From contig NZ_CP014754.1 in NCBI RefSeq assembly GCF_001447155.2, positions 1,426,001 to 1,490,000 on the forward strand: 64,000 nt of DNA. The letters run 5' to 3'. Under the pieces are notes generated by a model. The model was not told where the DNA came from and made no database searches. It worked only from the letters and a program-made list of their open reading frames with translations. This document shows positions 45,581-53,606 of the stretch, piece by piece. Each line of letters opens with the position of its first letter. Within the stretch, counting starts at the first letter, position 1. Both the position numbers and the translations under genes were made by a program. The DNA comes from Marinobacter sp. LQ44 (GTDB taxonomy: Bacteria > Pseudomonadota > Gammaproteobacteria > Pseudomonadales > Oleiphilaceae).

Positions 45581-45665
45581 ACCATGCGGCAAAGTCAGCT
45601 CGCGGAGACGCAGGCACCGCCTGACTCGAATGCTGAGCAGCCGGCGTTCTAACGCCAGCAAGTAA
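45568..45665 (+). ncRNA. Conserved structured leader, copy 2 (c-di-GMP-I riboswitch-like candidate)
   Basis: Aligns with 42371-42470. Blocks: GCAGGGTAAACC, GGAGACGCAGGCACCG, CCTGACTC, GCTGAGCAGCCGG, and a hairpin GGCGT-TCTA-ACGCC. The last hairpin has different bases from copy 1 (CGAT/ATCG) but keeps pairing, and CTCAA/TTGAG becomes CTCGA/CTGAG with three or four pairs kept. These compensatory changes argue for an RNA that is folded. It lies between the two genes of the module, so it would control the second gene. Confidence 0.45.
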
Positions 45666-45728
45666 ACCATACCAACCTGAACCTGACTTGAATTACCGAG
45701 TCAGCTTATAGAAAGAGAGATCAACATT

Positions 45729-46010
45729 ATGAAAAAACTAATTATCGTTACTGCAATCATGGCTGCATTTTCAACCATGGCCACGGCCGGCGGCTTGGCC
45801 GATCGCTTCAATGAAGAACGCAGTTACCCTAACAAAACCAGTTACCCTAACAAAACAGAGCATACTAAAAGCATGCACATGCACCGTATGCATGAGAAAC
45901 AAAACCATGGGATGGTAAAAAAATCTCAGGCAAACCAGGATGAATCACGCGAAGTTAATTACGGAAAAGAACAATCAGAGAGAGCGCCTATTAACCATAA
46001 TCATCACTAA
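45729..46010 (+). CDS. Small exported His/Met-containing protein, second gene of the duplicated module
   Basis: 93 residues with signal peptide MKKLIIVTAIMAAFSTMATA. GLADRFNEERSYPNKTSYPN holds a short internal repeat (SYPNKT twice), followed by EHTKSMHMHRMHEKQNHGM and a C-terminal NHNHH. The His/Met clusters suggest Cu or Ni binding. GAGAGATC precedes ATG 45729. The structured leader lies just upstream. A diverged copy is at 42512. Family unknown. Confidence 0.62.
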   Translation: MKKLIIVTAIMAAFSTMATAGGLADRFNEERSYPNKTSYPNKTEHTKSMHMHRMHEKQNHGMVKKSQANQDESREVNYGKEQSERAPINHNHH

Positions 46011-46038
46011 ATCGGTGCAGCGAACATCATGTTAAAAC

Positions 46039-46073
46039 ATAGCCGGTCATCTTACGAAAAGATCATCGGCTAT
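46039..46073. terminator. Hairpin terminator after the small-protein module
   Basis: ATAGCCGGTCATCTT pairs with AAGATCATCGGCTAT (13 of 15 pairs) around a loop of about five bases, followed by TTATCATAT. It lies between convergent genes and can serve both. Confidence 0.7.
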
Positions 46074-46099
46074 TTATCATATAATTCCTAACTATATGT

Positions 46100-47233
46100 T
46101 CAGAAAAACCATTGTAACTCCATTAGCCCGACCGGCTCTAATCTCCCATATTCGCTGTCGTTGTCGCCTCCGAACCATTGGGCTCCTGCCGTGAGATAAA
46201 TTTCCCGTTTGAATGGCAGCGTCCATGTGGACCGGGGGTAAAGTACCCAACTGGCATCATCGGCATTGCGGATGACCACCACGCGATACTGCCAGAACGG
46301 ATTGATATCCTGCCATGCCAGCAGCCCGATATAATGGCGCCCGGTATACAGTGGGCGGGTGGAAACCAGCCTCAAAAGGTCCAGGTTTCCGGGCCGTGCG
46401 GGCTGACCGTTGTAGAAATACTCCAATGCCAGGTTAAAGCCGTTGCGATACGCCCAGTTCAGATCTGCCACGCCCTGCCAGTAACCATCGCCAGTATCTG
46501 CTTCGCTCCAGACGAGTTCAGTACGCCAACCGGTGCCGGCCACTGAGCTACTGCCGCTGACACCCGCTTTGGTCGTGCCTGCAAAATCGCCGATCATCAC
46601 ACTGGCATCGACCCCGGCAACAAAACGCTTGGCCCTCGCCGCCGTGCTGGCCTCTTTATCACCGTGTTGCGGGGCATGAACAGCGCTGATTCGGCCAGTT
46701 GCCCCCCAGGGGCTGTCCCATAACACGGCGTCCACGCCAATTCGTTCATCAGGTTCCAGATTGAGGGGGCTGACAGGATTGAGAATGTCCATGGGGTTCC
46801 AGATCAGGGCGGTGGACCAGTTCACCTGTTGGCGCCCAAATCGGAAATTCCCGGCTGGCGAGCGCCACTGTATGGTGCCACGGTAGAGTTGATGACGCGC
46901 CAACACATCCCCTGACTCATAGACGTCGCCCTGAAGATCCCAGTAGCGTGGATCGGGAACCTCTCTGAGCAGGGCGAATTCCGGGCTGTCCAGAAAACTG
47001 CCTGTCACCAGCTCCAGGTCGTAGGCCGCATCCAGAACCCAGTCTTCATATCGATAGCGGGGCTCCAGACGCAGGCGGGTAAGGTTCGAGAAGTAACGAT
47101 CCTCATCAACCAGCGAGCGCGACCCGGCACTGAGATTCTTGAGCGATCCGGAATGGCTGAAATCAGCCGCAGCGTTCGAAGCCAGCATCAGCCAGGCCAG
47201 GCCCACCGCCACCAGTGGAGTGCGATCAACCAT
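46100..47233 (-). CDS. Outer-membrane beta-barrel-like protein, last gene of the ABC/LolA-like operon
   Basis: 377 residues from ATG 47233, which overlaps the permease stop; GAGG lies upstream. Signal peptide ends at SNAAA. The mature protein alternates short amphipathic strands (GNFRFGRQQVNWSTAL, YRYEDWVLDAAYDLEL) and ends in aromatic ELQWFF, as outer-membrane barrels do. No named family could be assigned with confidence. Its operon partners (ABC ATPase, FtsX-type permeases, LolA-like carrier) suggest export or sorting of a lipid or lipoprotein. Confidence 0.65.
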   Translation of the reverse strand: MVDRTPLVAVGLAWLMLASNAAADFSHSGSLKNLSAGSRSLVDEDRYFSNLTRLRLEPRYRYEDWVLDAAYDLELVTGSFLDSPEFALLREVPDPRYWDLQGDVYESGDVLARHQLYRGTIQWRSPAGNFRFGRQQVNWSTALIWNPMDILNPVSPLNLEPDERIGVDAVLWDSPWGATGRISAVHAPQHGDKEASTAARAKRFVAGVDASVMIGDFAGTTKAGVSGSSSVAGTGWRTELVWSEADTGDGYWQGVADLNWAYRNGFNLALEYFYNGQPARPGNLDLLRLVSTRPLYTGRHYIGLLAWQDINPFWQYRVVVIRNADDASWVLYPRSTWTLPFKREIYLTAGAQWFGGDNDSEYGRLEPVGLMELQWFF

Positions 47234-47950
47234 GCCGAATGGCCTCAACCGGGTCCAGTCGTGAGGCCCGCCACGCCGGGTACAGCGCTACCAGCACGGA
47301 GCACAGGAACAACAGCAGGCTGGGAAGCCAGACATGATCGAAAATCAACACCGGATAGATGCGGTCGGTGATACCGGGGATGGCTTCCAGAGAGCGACTG
47401 ACCGAGGACAGATCAATACCGGTCTGGCCAAGCCAGAACACAAGCAGGCCGCCAACCACCGTTCCTGCCACCATACCCAACACCGCAAGAAAGAATGCCT
47501 CAAACAGAATCGTCAGCTGTAATTGTCCGCCTCTCGTACCCAATGCCAGCATGACGCCCAGTTCCGGGGTACGCTCCATCACCGACATCACCATGGTGTT
47601 CATGACGCCAATCGCGACCACCACAAAGACCACCGACAGAATGAGATAGAAATCCACCTTGCTCATCTCAACCATCTGCACAACCACAGGCAGCAAGGTT
47701 TCCCAGTCCTGGGCCACCAGCCCGTGGTTGGTCAGAGGCGACGACTGGTTCAGGGTCTGTGCCAGGGCCACACTGTCTGAGCGATCTGACAGCCTCAGCA
47801 CGATCCGTGAAACTTCGTCCTCCTGCAGGCCGCCCAGTGTTCGGGCTGCATTGATATCGATGAATGCATACTCTGTGTCGAACAGGTCACTGCCGGTGCG
47901 GTAGATGCCGCGAATGGTCTGGGCGCTGGAGGCAAGATCTCCACCAGCCA
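47226..47950 (-). pseudogene. C-terminal part of a second FtsX/MacB-type permease
   Basis: The frame ending at 47226 can be followed up to about 47950: AGGDLASSAQTIRGIYRTG, then SDLFDTEYAFIDINAARTLG and four helices (VVFVVVAIGVMNTMVMSVME, LYPAWRASRLDPVEAIRHG). The first helix and half of the periplasmic domain are missing. Part of what remains (QTIRGIYRTG...) is homologous to a segment in the adjoining fragment (FEVVGVFETG...), so two tandem permease genes were fused by a deletion. It is unlikely to work. Confidence 0.7.
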
Positions 47951-48595
47951 GCCCAGGACCTCCACATTGCGTTCCTGCAGCTGCTTCCGCAGGCTTCCAA
48001 CCACCGCTTCGAACTGGTCAGAGTCCTCTACGCGGGCAGCAATCTCGGTAAACCGCCCTTCAAAAGCATACAGTGTCTGGGCGGATGCCAGGGGCATCTG
48101 GGCTACAAATCCATCAATACGTTTGATGCCGGTTTCGAAAACACCCACCACCTCGAACCGGTCTGCGCCAATGGAGCCGTCCGCTGCCTGAACCACCAGC
48201 ACCAGCTCATCTCCCGGGGAGGTACTCAGGGCACTGGCGGCGTCCACGCCCATAACGATCTCATTGTCCCCCTCCAGATAGCGCCCGTGGATGATCGACC
48301 GATCAAGCCGGGTTACCTGCGGCTCTGTTGTGCTGTCGACCCCCATCACCTGCAAGGCCCGTGACTGGTCGGCATGGCTGGCCAGCGCATTGCCCGTCAC
48401 CCTGGGCGTGGTCGCTGCGACACCGGTTACGGAGGACATTTCCTCAGCAAGGTTCCAATGCTCGGCAACGGCAATGTTCATTTCCCGGTCGTCGTGAAAT
48501 CCGCGCTGGTGCACTTTCAGGTCGCCGGTTACATAACCGGTCATGTTGTTGATCATCTGGGCATTGATGCCATCGATAAAAGCCCAGAGAAACAC
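47795..48595 (-). pseudogene. Middle part of a first FtsX/MacB-type permease, truncated at both ends
   Basis: Coherent protein runs from VFLWAFIDGINAQMINNMTG (just after the first helix) through the periplasmic MacB-like domain to RNVEVLGW near 47950. Beyond this the frame reads unrelated sequence to a stop at 47795. The N-terminal helix start is missing, joined to the ATPase end at about 48605, and all C-terminal helices are missing. It is the remains of a permease gene between two deletion points. Confidence 0.7.
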
Positions 48596-49214
48596 CAGAC
48601 CTCCGACGCGCTCGCTCCATCACCATCGGATCGTGGGTGGAAAACACAAAGGTAATCCCGTGCTCGGCGTTCAACCCCCGCATCAAGTCCAGCAGGGCCG
48701 CACCGGTCGCGGAGTCGAGATTGGCGGTTGGCTCATCGGCCAGGACAATCGCAGGCTTACTGACGATGGCCCTGGCCACCGCGACACGTTGTTGCTGGCC
48801 GCCGGAGAGTTCATGGGGCAGACGCTGTTCCATCCCCTGCAGCCCGACCTCCGCGAGAATGCGCCGGGCCTCGGCCCGTCGTTCCCGAAACGGAATGCCG
48901 CGAAGCATCAGCACATACTCCACATTCTCCTGAGCCGACAAGACGCCGATAAGGTTGTATTCCTGAAACACAAAACCGATTTTCCACAACCGCAGAATGG
49001 TGCGCTTCTTGCGGCTGAGCCCGGTGATTTCCTCACCCGCCACCTGAATGCGCCCCGTATCCGGTTCGTCCAGGGCCCCGATCTGGTTCAGTAGGGTAGT
49101 CTTGCCCGAACCCGACGGCCCCACCAGCGTTGTGAACTCACCGGGCTCGATCGCCACGGATACATCGTTCAGCGCCTTGACGGCGATGGAATCCTGCTGA
49201 TAAATCCGCGACAC
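48444..49214 (-). CDS. LolD/MacB-type ABC ATPase, C-terminus replaced by out-of-frame sequence
   Basis: Residues 1-204 are a good ATPase: VGPSGSGKTTLLNQIG (Walker A), HELSGGQQQRVAVARAI, VLADEPTANLDS (Walker B) and STHDPMVMERARR. After residue 204 the frame reads into the permease in the wrong frame for 52 residues. The start is uncertain: GTG 49214 is the first conventional codon, but homology-like sequence (ISIVNVQHV) extends 24 bases upstream to an ATT at 49238, suggesting a lost ATG or a rare start. With its permeases broken, the transporter is probably dead. Confidence 0.7.
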   Translation of the reverse strand: MSRIYQQDSIAVKALNDVSVAIEPGEFTTLVGPSGSGKTTLLNQIGALDEPDTGRIQVAGEEITGLSRKKRTILRLWKIGFVFQEYNLIGVLSAQENVEYVLMLRGIPFRERRAEARRILAEVGLQGMEQRLPHELSGGQQQRVAVARAIVSKPAIVLADEPTANLDSATGAALLDLMRGLNAEHGITFVFSTHDPMVMERARRRSGVSLGFYRWHQCPDDQQHDRLCNRRPESAPARISRRPGNEHCRCRALEPC

Positions 49215-49247
49215 ATGCTGGACATTGACGATGCTAATAGCGGAGCC

Positions 49248-49877
49248 TCATTCCGGGTTGCGCAGGCGACGCAATGAGAAAAGCGCCTCGTCTACAGGAA
49301 TATCGAATTCAATGGATTCAATGTGGATGATCGTTCGGGACACGGGAATAGCGTCCGCGCGGATCTCGAATTCAAGCTGGCTCCAGACCACCGGCGCGTC
49401 GGGCCGTGGCGTTGAGACGACCCGGTACACCGGCACCTCGCCAGAATCATCTACCCCGGCAACCTCATGGGTGTAGTCGTCGACAAATGAACTTTCCTTG
49501 ACCAGATCATCGTTGCTGAAGTTGGACCCCATCCATGGCTGTAGCATCATTGACGGTGGAATCTTGATCGTGCGATCAACTTTGGGAAGGTAATTCCACA
49601 TGGCATCGCCGATTCTCAGCGAGCCAACGCCAGCCTCTTTTTTCGGTGAGTGAATCCGGATCAAGGTGTGATCGGGCCGATTCATCCAGGCTTCCAACTG
49701 CAGCTCCCGAGTCCAGTAGTCACTCTCGATACGCATGGTGGAGCGGCCGTGACTACTGTCTGACCAAAGCAACTGCTCCATGCGTTCAATTAAAGAAACC
49801 GCCGAAGTCGTGCTCGCCAGAAGAGGGGCAGAAAACAAAACAATTAGAAGAAAGCAGGAAAGCCTGTAATGAATCAC
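49248..49877 (-). CDS. LolA-like outer-membrane lipoprotein-sorting protein
   Basis: 209 residues; signal peptide MIHYRLSCFLLIVLFSAPLL, cleavage near LAST. RTLKIPPSMMLQPWMGSNF-type sequence (here TIKIPPSMMLQPWMG), MWNYLPKVDR and the beta-rich half-barrel pattern fit the LolA/'outer membrane lipoprotein-sorting' family found beside LolCDE-like ABC genes. It overlaps the ferritin-like gene by 4 bases. It would carry a lipid or lipoprotein across the periplasm for the now damaged ABC system. Confidence 0.75.
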   Translation of the reverse strand: MIHYRLSCFLLIVLFSAPLLASTTSAVSLIERMEQLLWSDSSHGRSTMRIESDYWTRELQLEAWMNRPDHTLIRIHSPKKEAGVGSLRIGDAMWNYLPKVDRTIKIPPSMMLQPWMGSNFSNDDLVKESSFVDDYTHEVAGVDDSGEVPVYRVVSTPRPDAPVVWSQLEFEIRADAIPVSRTIIHIESIEFDIPVDEALFSLRRLRNPE

Positions 49878-50332
49878 AGATCGTCCATCCGTCCTATTTG
49901 CCGGGCCAGGCGCATAGACTCGTTCGTTTCCATCTCCAGTAGTCCTTCCAGCAACTCTCGAGCTTCCGGGATTTCCGCTTTACCCAAAAGATTCTTGTAC
50001 AGATTCATGACTTGCTCATGGAAATCCATAACCTCGCGGTAGATTCCCTGGAAATCCAGTTTGGCGTATGGCTCGTCGCAGGTGCGGTGTGTTTCTATCG
50101 GATTGTGTCTGAGGTAGTCATAGACCCGTGTTTCCAGTGTGTTACTGGCACTCTGACCCTCAAACTCTTCGACGATCCGTGCAAGTTCCGATTCGTGAGA
50201 TGCAAGATACTCCAGTAACACTCCTGCCCTTTCCTCCTCATGCCGCGTGGCGCAGTGCCCGAGACACTGGGCCAGATGCGTGTGCAGGTCTCGGGTCCAC
50301 TCGATCAACTCACCAAAGCTTTTGATATCCAT
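49874..50332 (-). CDS. Ferritin-like/four-helix-bundle protein of unknown function
   Basis: 152 residues, nearly all helical, no signal peptide. Glu/His pairs suited to a di-iron bundle occur in CATRHEEERAGVLLEYLASH, the third helix VMDFHEQVMNLYKNLLG and the last helix LLEGLLEMETNESMRLARQI. This resembles ferritin-like proteins that are often unnamed. A usable ribosome-binding site (TTAAGGAGAGTAAG) precedes ATG 50332. It follows the interrupted methyltransferase gene, with 67 bases between. Confidence 0.55.
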   Translation of the reverse strand: MDIKSFGELIEWTRDLHTHLAQCLGHCATRHEEERAGVLLEYLASHESELARIVEEFEGQSASNTLETRVYDYLRHNPIETHRTCDEPYAKLDFQGIYREVMDFHEQVMNLYKNLLGKAEIPEARELLEGLLEMETNESMRLARQIGRMDDL

Positions 50333-50704
50333 GATGGCTTACTCTCCTTAAGTTGAACGCACGTCGTTGCGATGCCAATTCAGCGCCCTGGCCATGAAGC
50401 TAAATCCGTTGTCGAAAATCCCGGAAACTTGGGATAAACCGTGGTGTTTTAGCCGCATAGTCGCGCCACGCCTCCCCAAACTCTTTCTCGATATCTTTCT
50501 CCTCATGAATGGACAAACGTGAGTACATCCATAGGAGTACCGGAAACATTGCCAGGGTAAGCAGCGTCGGCCATTGCAGGAGAAAGCCAAACATGATCAG
50601 TGCAAACCCGACATATTGCGGATGACGAACCCAGGCATAAAGCCCACTGGTGGCGAGTTTGCTCTCTTTCTGAGCGGTGTACAGTGTGCGCCAACCGGCC
50701 GCGA

Positions 50705-50709
50705 TCAGA
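50705..50709. repeat. 5-bp target duplication, left side of Tn7-like element
   Basis: TCAGA, identical to 53673-53677. Five base pairs is the duplication size made by Tn7-type transposition. Confidence 0.92.
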
Positions 50710-50856
50710 TGTAGGATCGTAAAAAAGTTGGTAACTAAAAGTCTCTCCAGGGGGCGTATTTTCCCCTCAGAACCGATGCGATGGAAATAAAGTCGGTAAC
50801 TTTGAGGTAGGTTTAACTAGAATGGCTGCCCCCTGCATAATAATAAAGTCAGTAAC
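50710..50856 (+). repeat. Left end of Tn7-like element with three spaced TnsB-like sites
   Basis: Sites AAAGTTGGTAAC at 50724-50735, AAAGTCGGTAAC at 50789-50800 and AAAGTCAGTAAC at 50845-50856, spaced 65 and 56 bases. Tn7 left ends likewise have three separated sites over about 150 bases. From 50857 to 51100 I see no gene; only short unsupported frames. Confidence 0.88.
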
Positions 50857-51100
50857 TATTAAAAGCCTGACTGGCACCAAATTCCAATCCTATTCCGTTT
50901 TTGCCTCTCAGCTGAGTCTTATTGCTCGCCTCCGTTCCTTTCCATCATGAAGGCATGTTCCACGTGTGATCCATAGCTGAAGGGCTGAAGGAAATATTGG
51001 GGATGACGCATTTGAGTGACTTATGTCTGCACGAGTGTCTCCAAAGATCTAGTGGTTTGATCTCAACCTTTCAAAAATCTTTGGAACTGCAAGTGGAGTT

Positions 51101-51121
51101 CGGGGGCAGAAATTGCCCCCG
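51101..51121. terminator. Hairpin after the last cargo gene
   Basis: CGGGGGCA and TGCCCCCG form a perfect 8-bp stem with loop GAAAT, 10 bases past the stop of the 51132 gene. The side with T-residues (TTTAAAG) faces right, so its strength for the cargo operon is uncertain. Confidence 0.55.
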
Positions 51122-51131
51122 TTTAAAGTTT

Positions 51132-51491
51132 CTATCTCGTTTTTACCAGATAGGGTTCTATTGCGGCTTTTAGCTCTGGTGATGGAGCCTTGATTACCAG
51201 CTTCTCCATTGGGAGTTCGTGAACGACCATTAGCGATAACGCTTGATGGTCAAGAACGTGGATCGTTACTCGGTTACCCAGGTTATCCTTCGTCGCGGTG
51301 GCCAATTGGTTTCTTCCACTTGGTGTGAGTTTCAGCCAAAGTGTTCCTTCCGAAAGAACGGCTGCCTCAATCGCGTCCCCAGTCAAATTGATTGTGACCG
51401 CATCGCTCTCTTGAGCATGTGCTTGCTGCGACTGAGTACTACAAGCCGATCCGATAATGACGAGAGTCAAAACAAACAGTCTTAGAAGCAT
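51132..51491 (-). CDS. Cargo gene 3: small exported protein, possible lipoprotein
   Basis: 119 residues: MLLRLFVLTLVIIGSACSTQ is a signal peptide, with a cysteine at 17 in an imperfect lipobox (GSAC). The mature domain is about 90 residues of alternating beta/helix (VTINLTGDAIEAAVLSEGTL, KAAIEPYLVKTR) with no motif that I recognise; it could resemble the small substrate-inhibitor-like domains, but that is a guess. It overlaps cargo gene 2 by 10 bases. Base composition is lower in GC than the flanking chromosome. Confidence 0.55.
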   Translation of the reverse strand: MLLRLFVLTLVIIGSACSTQSQQAHAQESDAVTINLTGDAIEAAVLSEGTLWLKLTPSGRNQLATATKDNLGNRVTIHVLDHQALSLMVVHELPMEKLVIKAPSPELKAAIEPYLVKTR

Positions 51492-52315
51492 GGATTGGGT
51501 GGCATCCCGTCAGTCCAGGTAGATTCGATGCCATATGAAACTATGAATGCATCGGAATTGGTCGATACCTCAAAATTCCATCCCATAGGCTCGTCCCCAC
51601 CGTTTACAAAAGTGAAGGTGACGCTCTGCTGAGGCAGAATAATCGACTCCTTCGTTTGTCCAAGCGGGTCAGTATCCTTGACAGATATTGTCGTGCCAAG
51701 AAGGTTCTGGTTAGTGAATGTCAGTTTAACCGCCTGGCCAAATGATCCACTGATCGTAGCATCGCCGGTCAATGCACCACCTTGTCCTTCGACGGGCACA
51801 AATTGCTCTGTACGGAGGACCTGCACGGCGTCCACGGCCAGGGCCGAGTCTACGATCGTATCCCCTACATCCTGTACTTCATACGCTAGCTGTACCGTCG
51901 TGCCTACCAGCCCGGAAAGATCCGTGTTGTAATTGATCTCAGGCGTAGCCCCGTTATACCCAAGCAGACCTGATGACCAGGTAGAACTGTTGACGTTTCC
52001 GTTCGCTATGATTTCGACCTTACCGGGCGCAGTTAAACGTGCGAGATAAGTGTCATTATACTCTGTACCGTAGTATTGCGGCCACTCGTTAGAAAGAAAC
52101 CGAAGACGGCCAGAGACTTGCTCGTAAGCAGGTGGAACAACAAACGCCTGACTCAAGGTACCCTTTGCTGATTGCGAGCCAGCATTGCTGACAACAGCCG
52201 CTTGGGTTACCGGACAGCCAGCTGCAGCTGCGCTTTGCGCACCGGCGAGAAGCATCACTGCTGTGCAAGGGATCACGACGCTTAACTTTGGCGCCACTTT
52301 CTTCATGATATCCAT
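51482..52315 (-). CDS. Cargo gene 2: exported protein that looks like the detached C-terminal half of cargo gene 1
   Basis: 277 residues from ATG 52315 (AAGGGAG upstream). A signal peptide MDIMKKVAPKLSVVIPCTAV ends in an Ala-rich SAAAAG. The mature part (VVSNAGSQSAKGTLSQAFVV, RLRFLSNEWPQYYG, NDTYLARLTAPGK) is a beta-sandwich-like domain of the kind that normally follows an 'NxFENGLxGW' segment. That segment is exactly where cargo gene 1 ends (LNSNFENGLEGWSTEG...TPDSGN). So a single ancestral secreted protein seems to have been split, the second half gaining its own signal peptide. Confidence 0.6.
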   Translation of the reverse strand: MDIMKKVAPKLSVVIPCTAVMLLAGAQSAAAAGCPVTQAAVVSNAGSQSAKGTLSQAFVVPPAYEQVSGRLRFLSNEWPQYYGTEYNDTYLARLTAPGKVEIIANGNVNSSTWSSGLLGYNGATPEINYNTDLSGLVGTTVQLAYEVQDVGDTIVDSALAVDAVQVLRTEQFVPVEGQGGALTGDATISGSFGQAVKLTFTNQNLLGTTISVKDTDPLGQTKESIILPQQSVTFTFVNGGDEPMGWNFEVSTNSDAFIVSYGIESTWTDGMPPNPCF

Positions 52316-52330
52316 ATTACTCAATCTCCC

Positions 52331-53353
52331 TTAGTTGCCTGAGTCCGGTGTGGTGAAAACAAGGTTTCGGTCAATGAGGGTGACTGAGCCTTCTGTAGAC
52401 CATCCTTCTAGGCCATTCTCGAAATTGCTATTCAGGAACTCGGCATTTACAGTCTGAGGCGCAGTTATTGTCAGGTTGCGCGTGATCTGGGAGGAGTAAC
52501 TCGACAGGACTCCAGTGGTGGATCCGCTAGCACCAGTATCGTTTTTGAAGCCAACGAGAATCAGAGTTCCATCTCCATGGACATTCGTCAGTGCAAAAGA
52601 TCCATCGCTTGACGAGATTGTTGAGTATTTTCGGTCAGTATCGGGAAAGATAGCTGTTACCAGAGCGGCGGGAGCAGGCAGCCCAGATTCATCATAAACA
52701 GTTCCGTAGATGGCACTGCTACCTGCGGGGTCAACAGTAACGAGTACAGAAGATGTGTTTTCGGTTTCAAGCAAACTGCCTTGAGCGCTGCCTGTTCTTC
52801 CATCCTGAGTTGTTACGTCTACAACGTAAACTCCAGCTTCCGTTAGATCTGAGATTGAAAACAGACCATTGCTATCGGTGGTGGCTGTGAACGTAGATCC
52901 CGACTCGATAAAGCTAACGTTAACGATTGCGCCGCCGATAGGTGCCTTATCGTTGAAGCCGAACACACCGCCATTTATAGCCAATGTCTCTGGTTCAAAG
53001 TTACCAGAAATAATGGAAACGACTCTCTCGGCTTCAGATATCAATGCAGCCGCGTAACTCTCCCCAATAAATTTTCCGCTTCTCTTACTAACGCCTGCGA
53101 TATATTTTTCCAGCTCTTGAATCGCCTTATCGTCAGCCTCTTTTGCGTAGTGCTTTTCAGCATTAGCAACACGGTGGCAGAGCCCAGTTTGAGGGGGATT
53201 CCCCACGGCTGGGTCTAACGTCATTGTTGCAAGCTGACGAAAAGGTTCTGGAAGAGTCTCACAAGCAGCAGTTCCGTTGTTGCTCGCATGTGTCTGGATG
53301 GATATGAGTGCAATGGATAATAAAGACGCGAATAAGACAAATAGTCTTAGCAT
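52331..53353 (-). CDS. Cargo gene 1: exported protein with carboxypeptidase-regulatory-like repeats
   Basis: 340 residues; signal peptide MLRLFVLFASLLSIALISIQ, cleavage near HAS, GGAGG upstream of ATG 53353. Residues 25-115 are helical, with several cysteines (CETLPEPFRQLA, TGLCHRVANAEKHYAKEADD). Two CarboxypepD_reg-like beta domains follow at about 125-200 (GGAIVNVSFIESG, TTDSNGLFSISDLTEAG) and 205-295 (AIYGTVYDESGLPAPAALVT). It ends at TPDSGN, where a jelly-roll-like domain would start. Surface or adhesion role is possible but unproven. The 250 bases upstream hold the promoter within the element. Confidence 0.62.
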   Translation of the reverse strand: MLRLFVLFASLLSIALISIQTHASNNGTAACETLPEPFRQLATMTLDPAVGNPPQTGLCHRVANAEKHYAKEADDKAIQELEKYIAGVSKRSGKFIGESYAAALISEAERVVSIISGNFEPETLAINGGVFGFNDKAPIGGAIVNVSFIESGSTFTATTDSNGLFSISDLTEAGVYVVDVTTQDGRTGSAQGSLLETENTSSVLVTVDPAGSSAIYGTVYDESGLPAPAALVTAIFPDTDRKYSTISSSDGSFALTNVHGDGTLILVGFKNDTGASGSTTGVLSSYSSQITRNLTITAPQTVNAEFLNSNFENGLEGWSTEGSVTLIDRNLVFTTPDSGN

Positions 53354-53606
53354 TTAAAGCCTCCGTGTTTTCGTTTAGTCCCTAACGGCTACCACCTTCT
53401 GAAAGGCGTTGAAGCAGTGCCGTCGTGGGTAAAATACTAGGAGAGGATTTCAGCTTCTGTGTAACAGTGCGTACTTATAAAGTTATTTTTTGTCGAGCCG
53501 ACTCCAAAGGCATACCAGCATCGAATCCCATGAAGCGGCATTCGTTGATCCGGTTACTCTCTTCATTTTTTGATGAGCGGTTTGACCAAGCGGACACCGG
53601 AAACGA

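Noticed and set aside
50700..50820. Integron attC or simple inverted-repeat explanation for the repeated GTTACC sites
   Set aside because: Three ordered copies at each end, TGTRGG termini and a 5-bp duplication fit Tn7-type ends; no integron core sites or integrase are seen.
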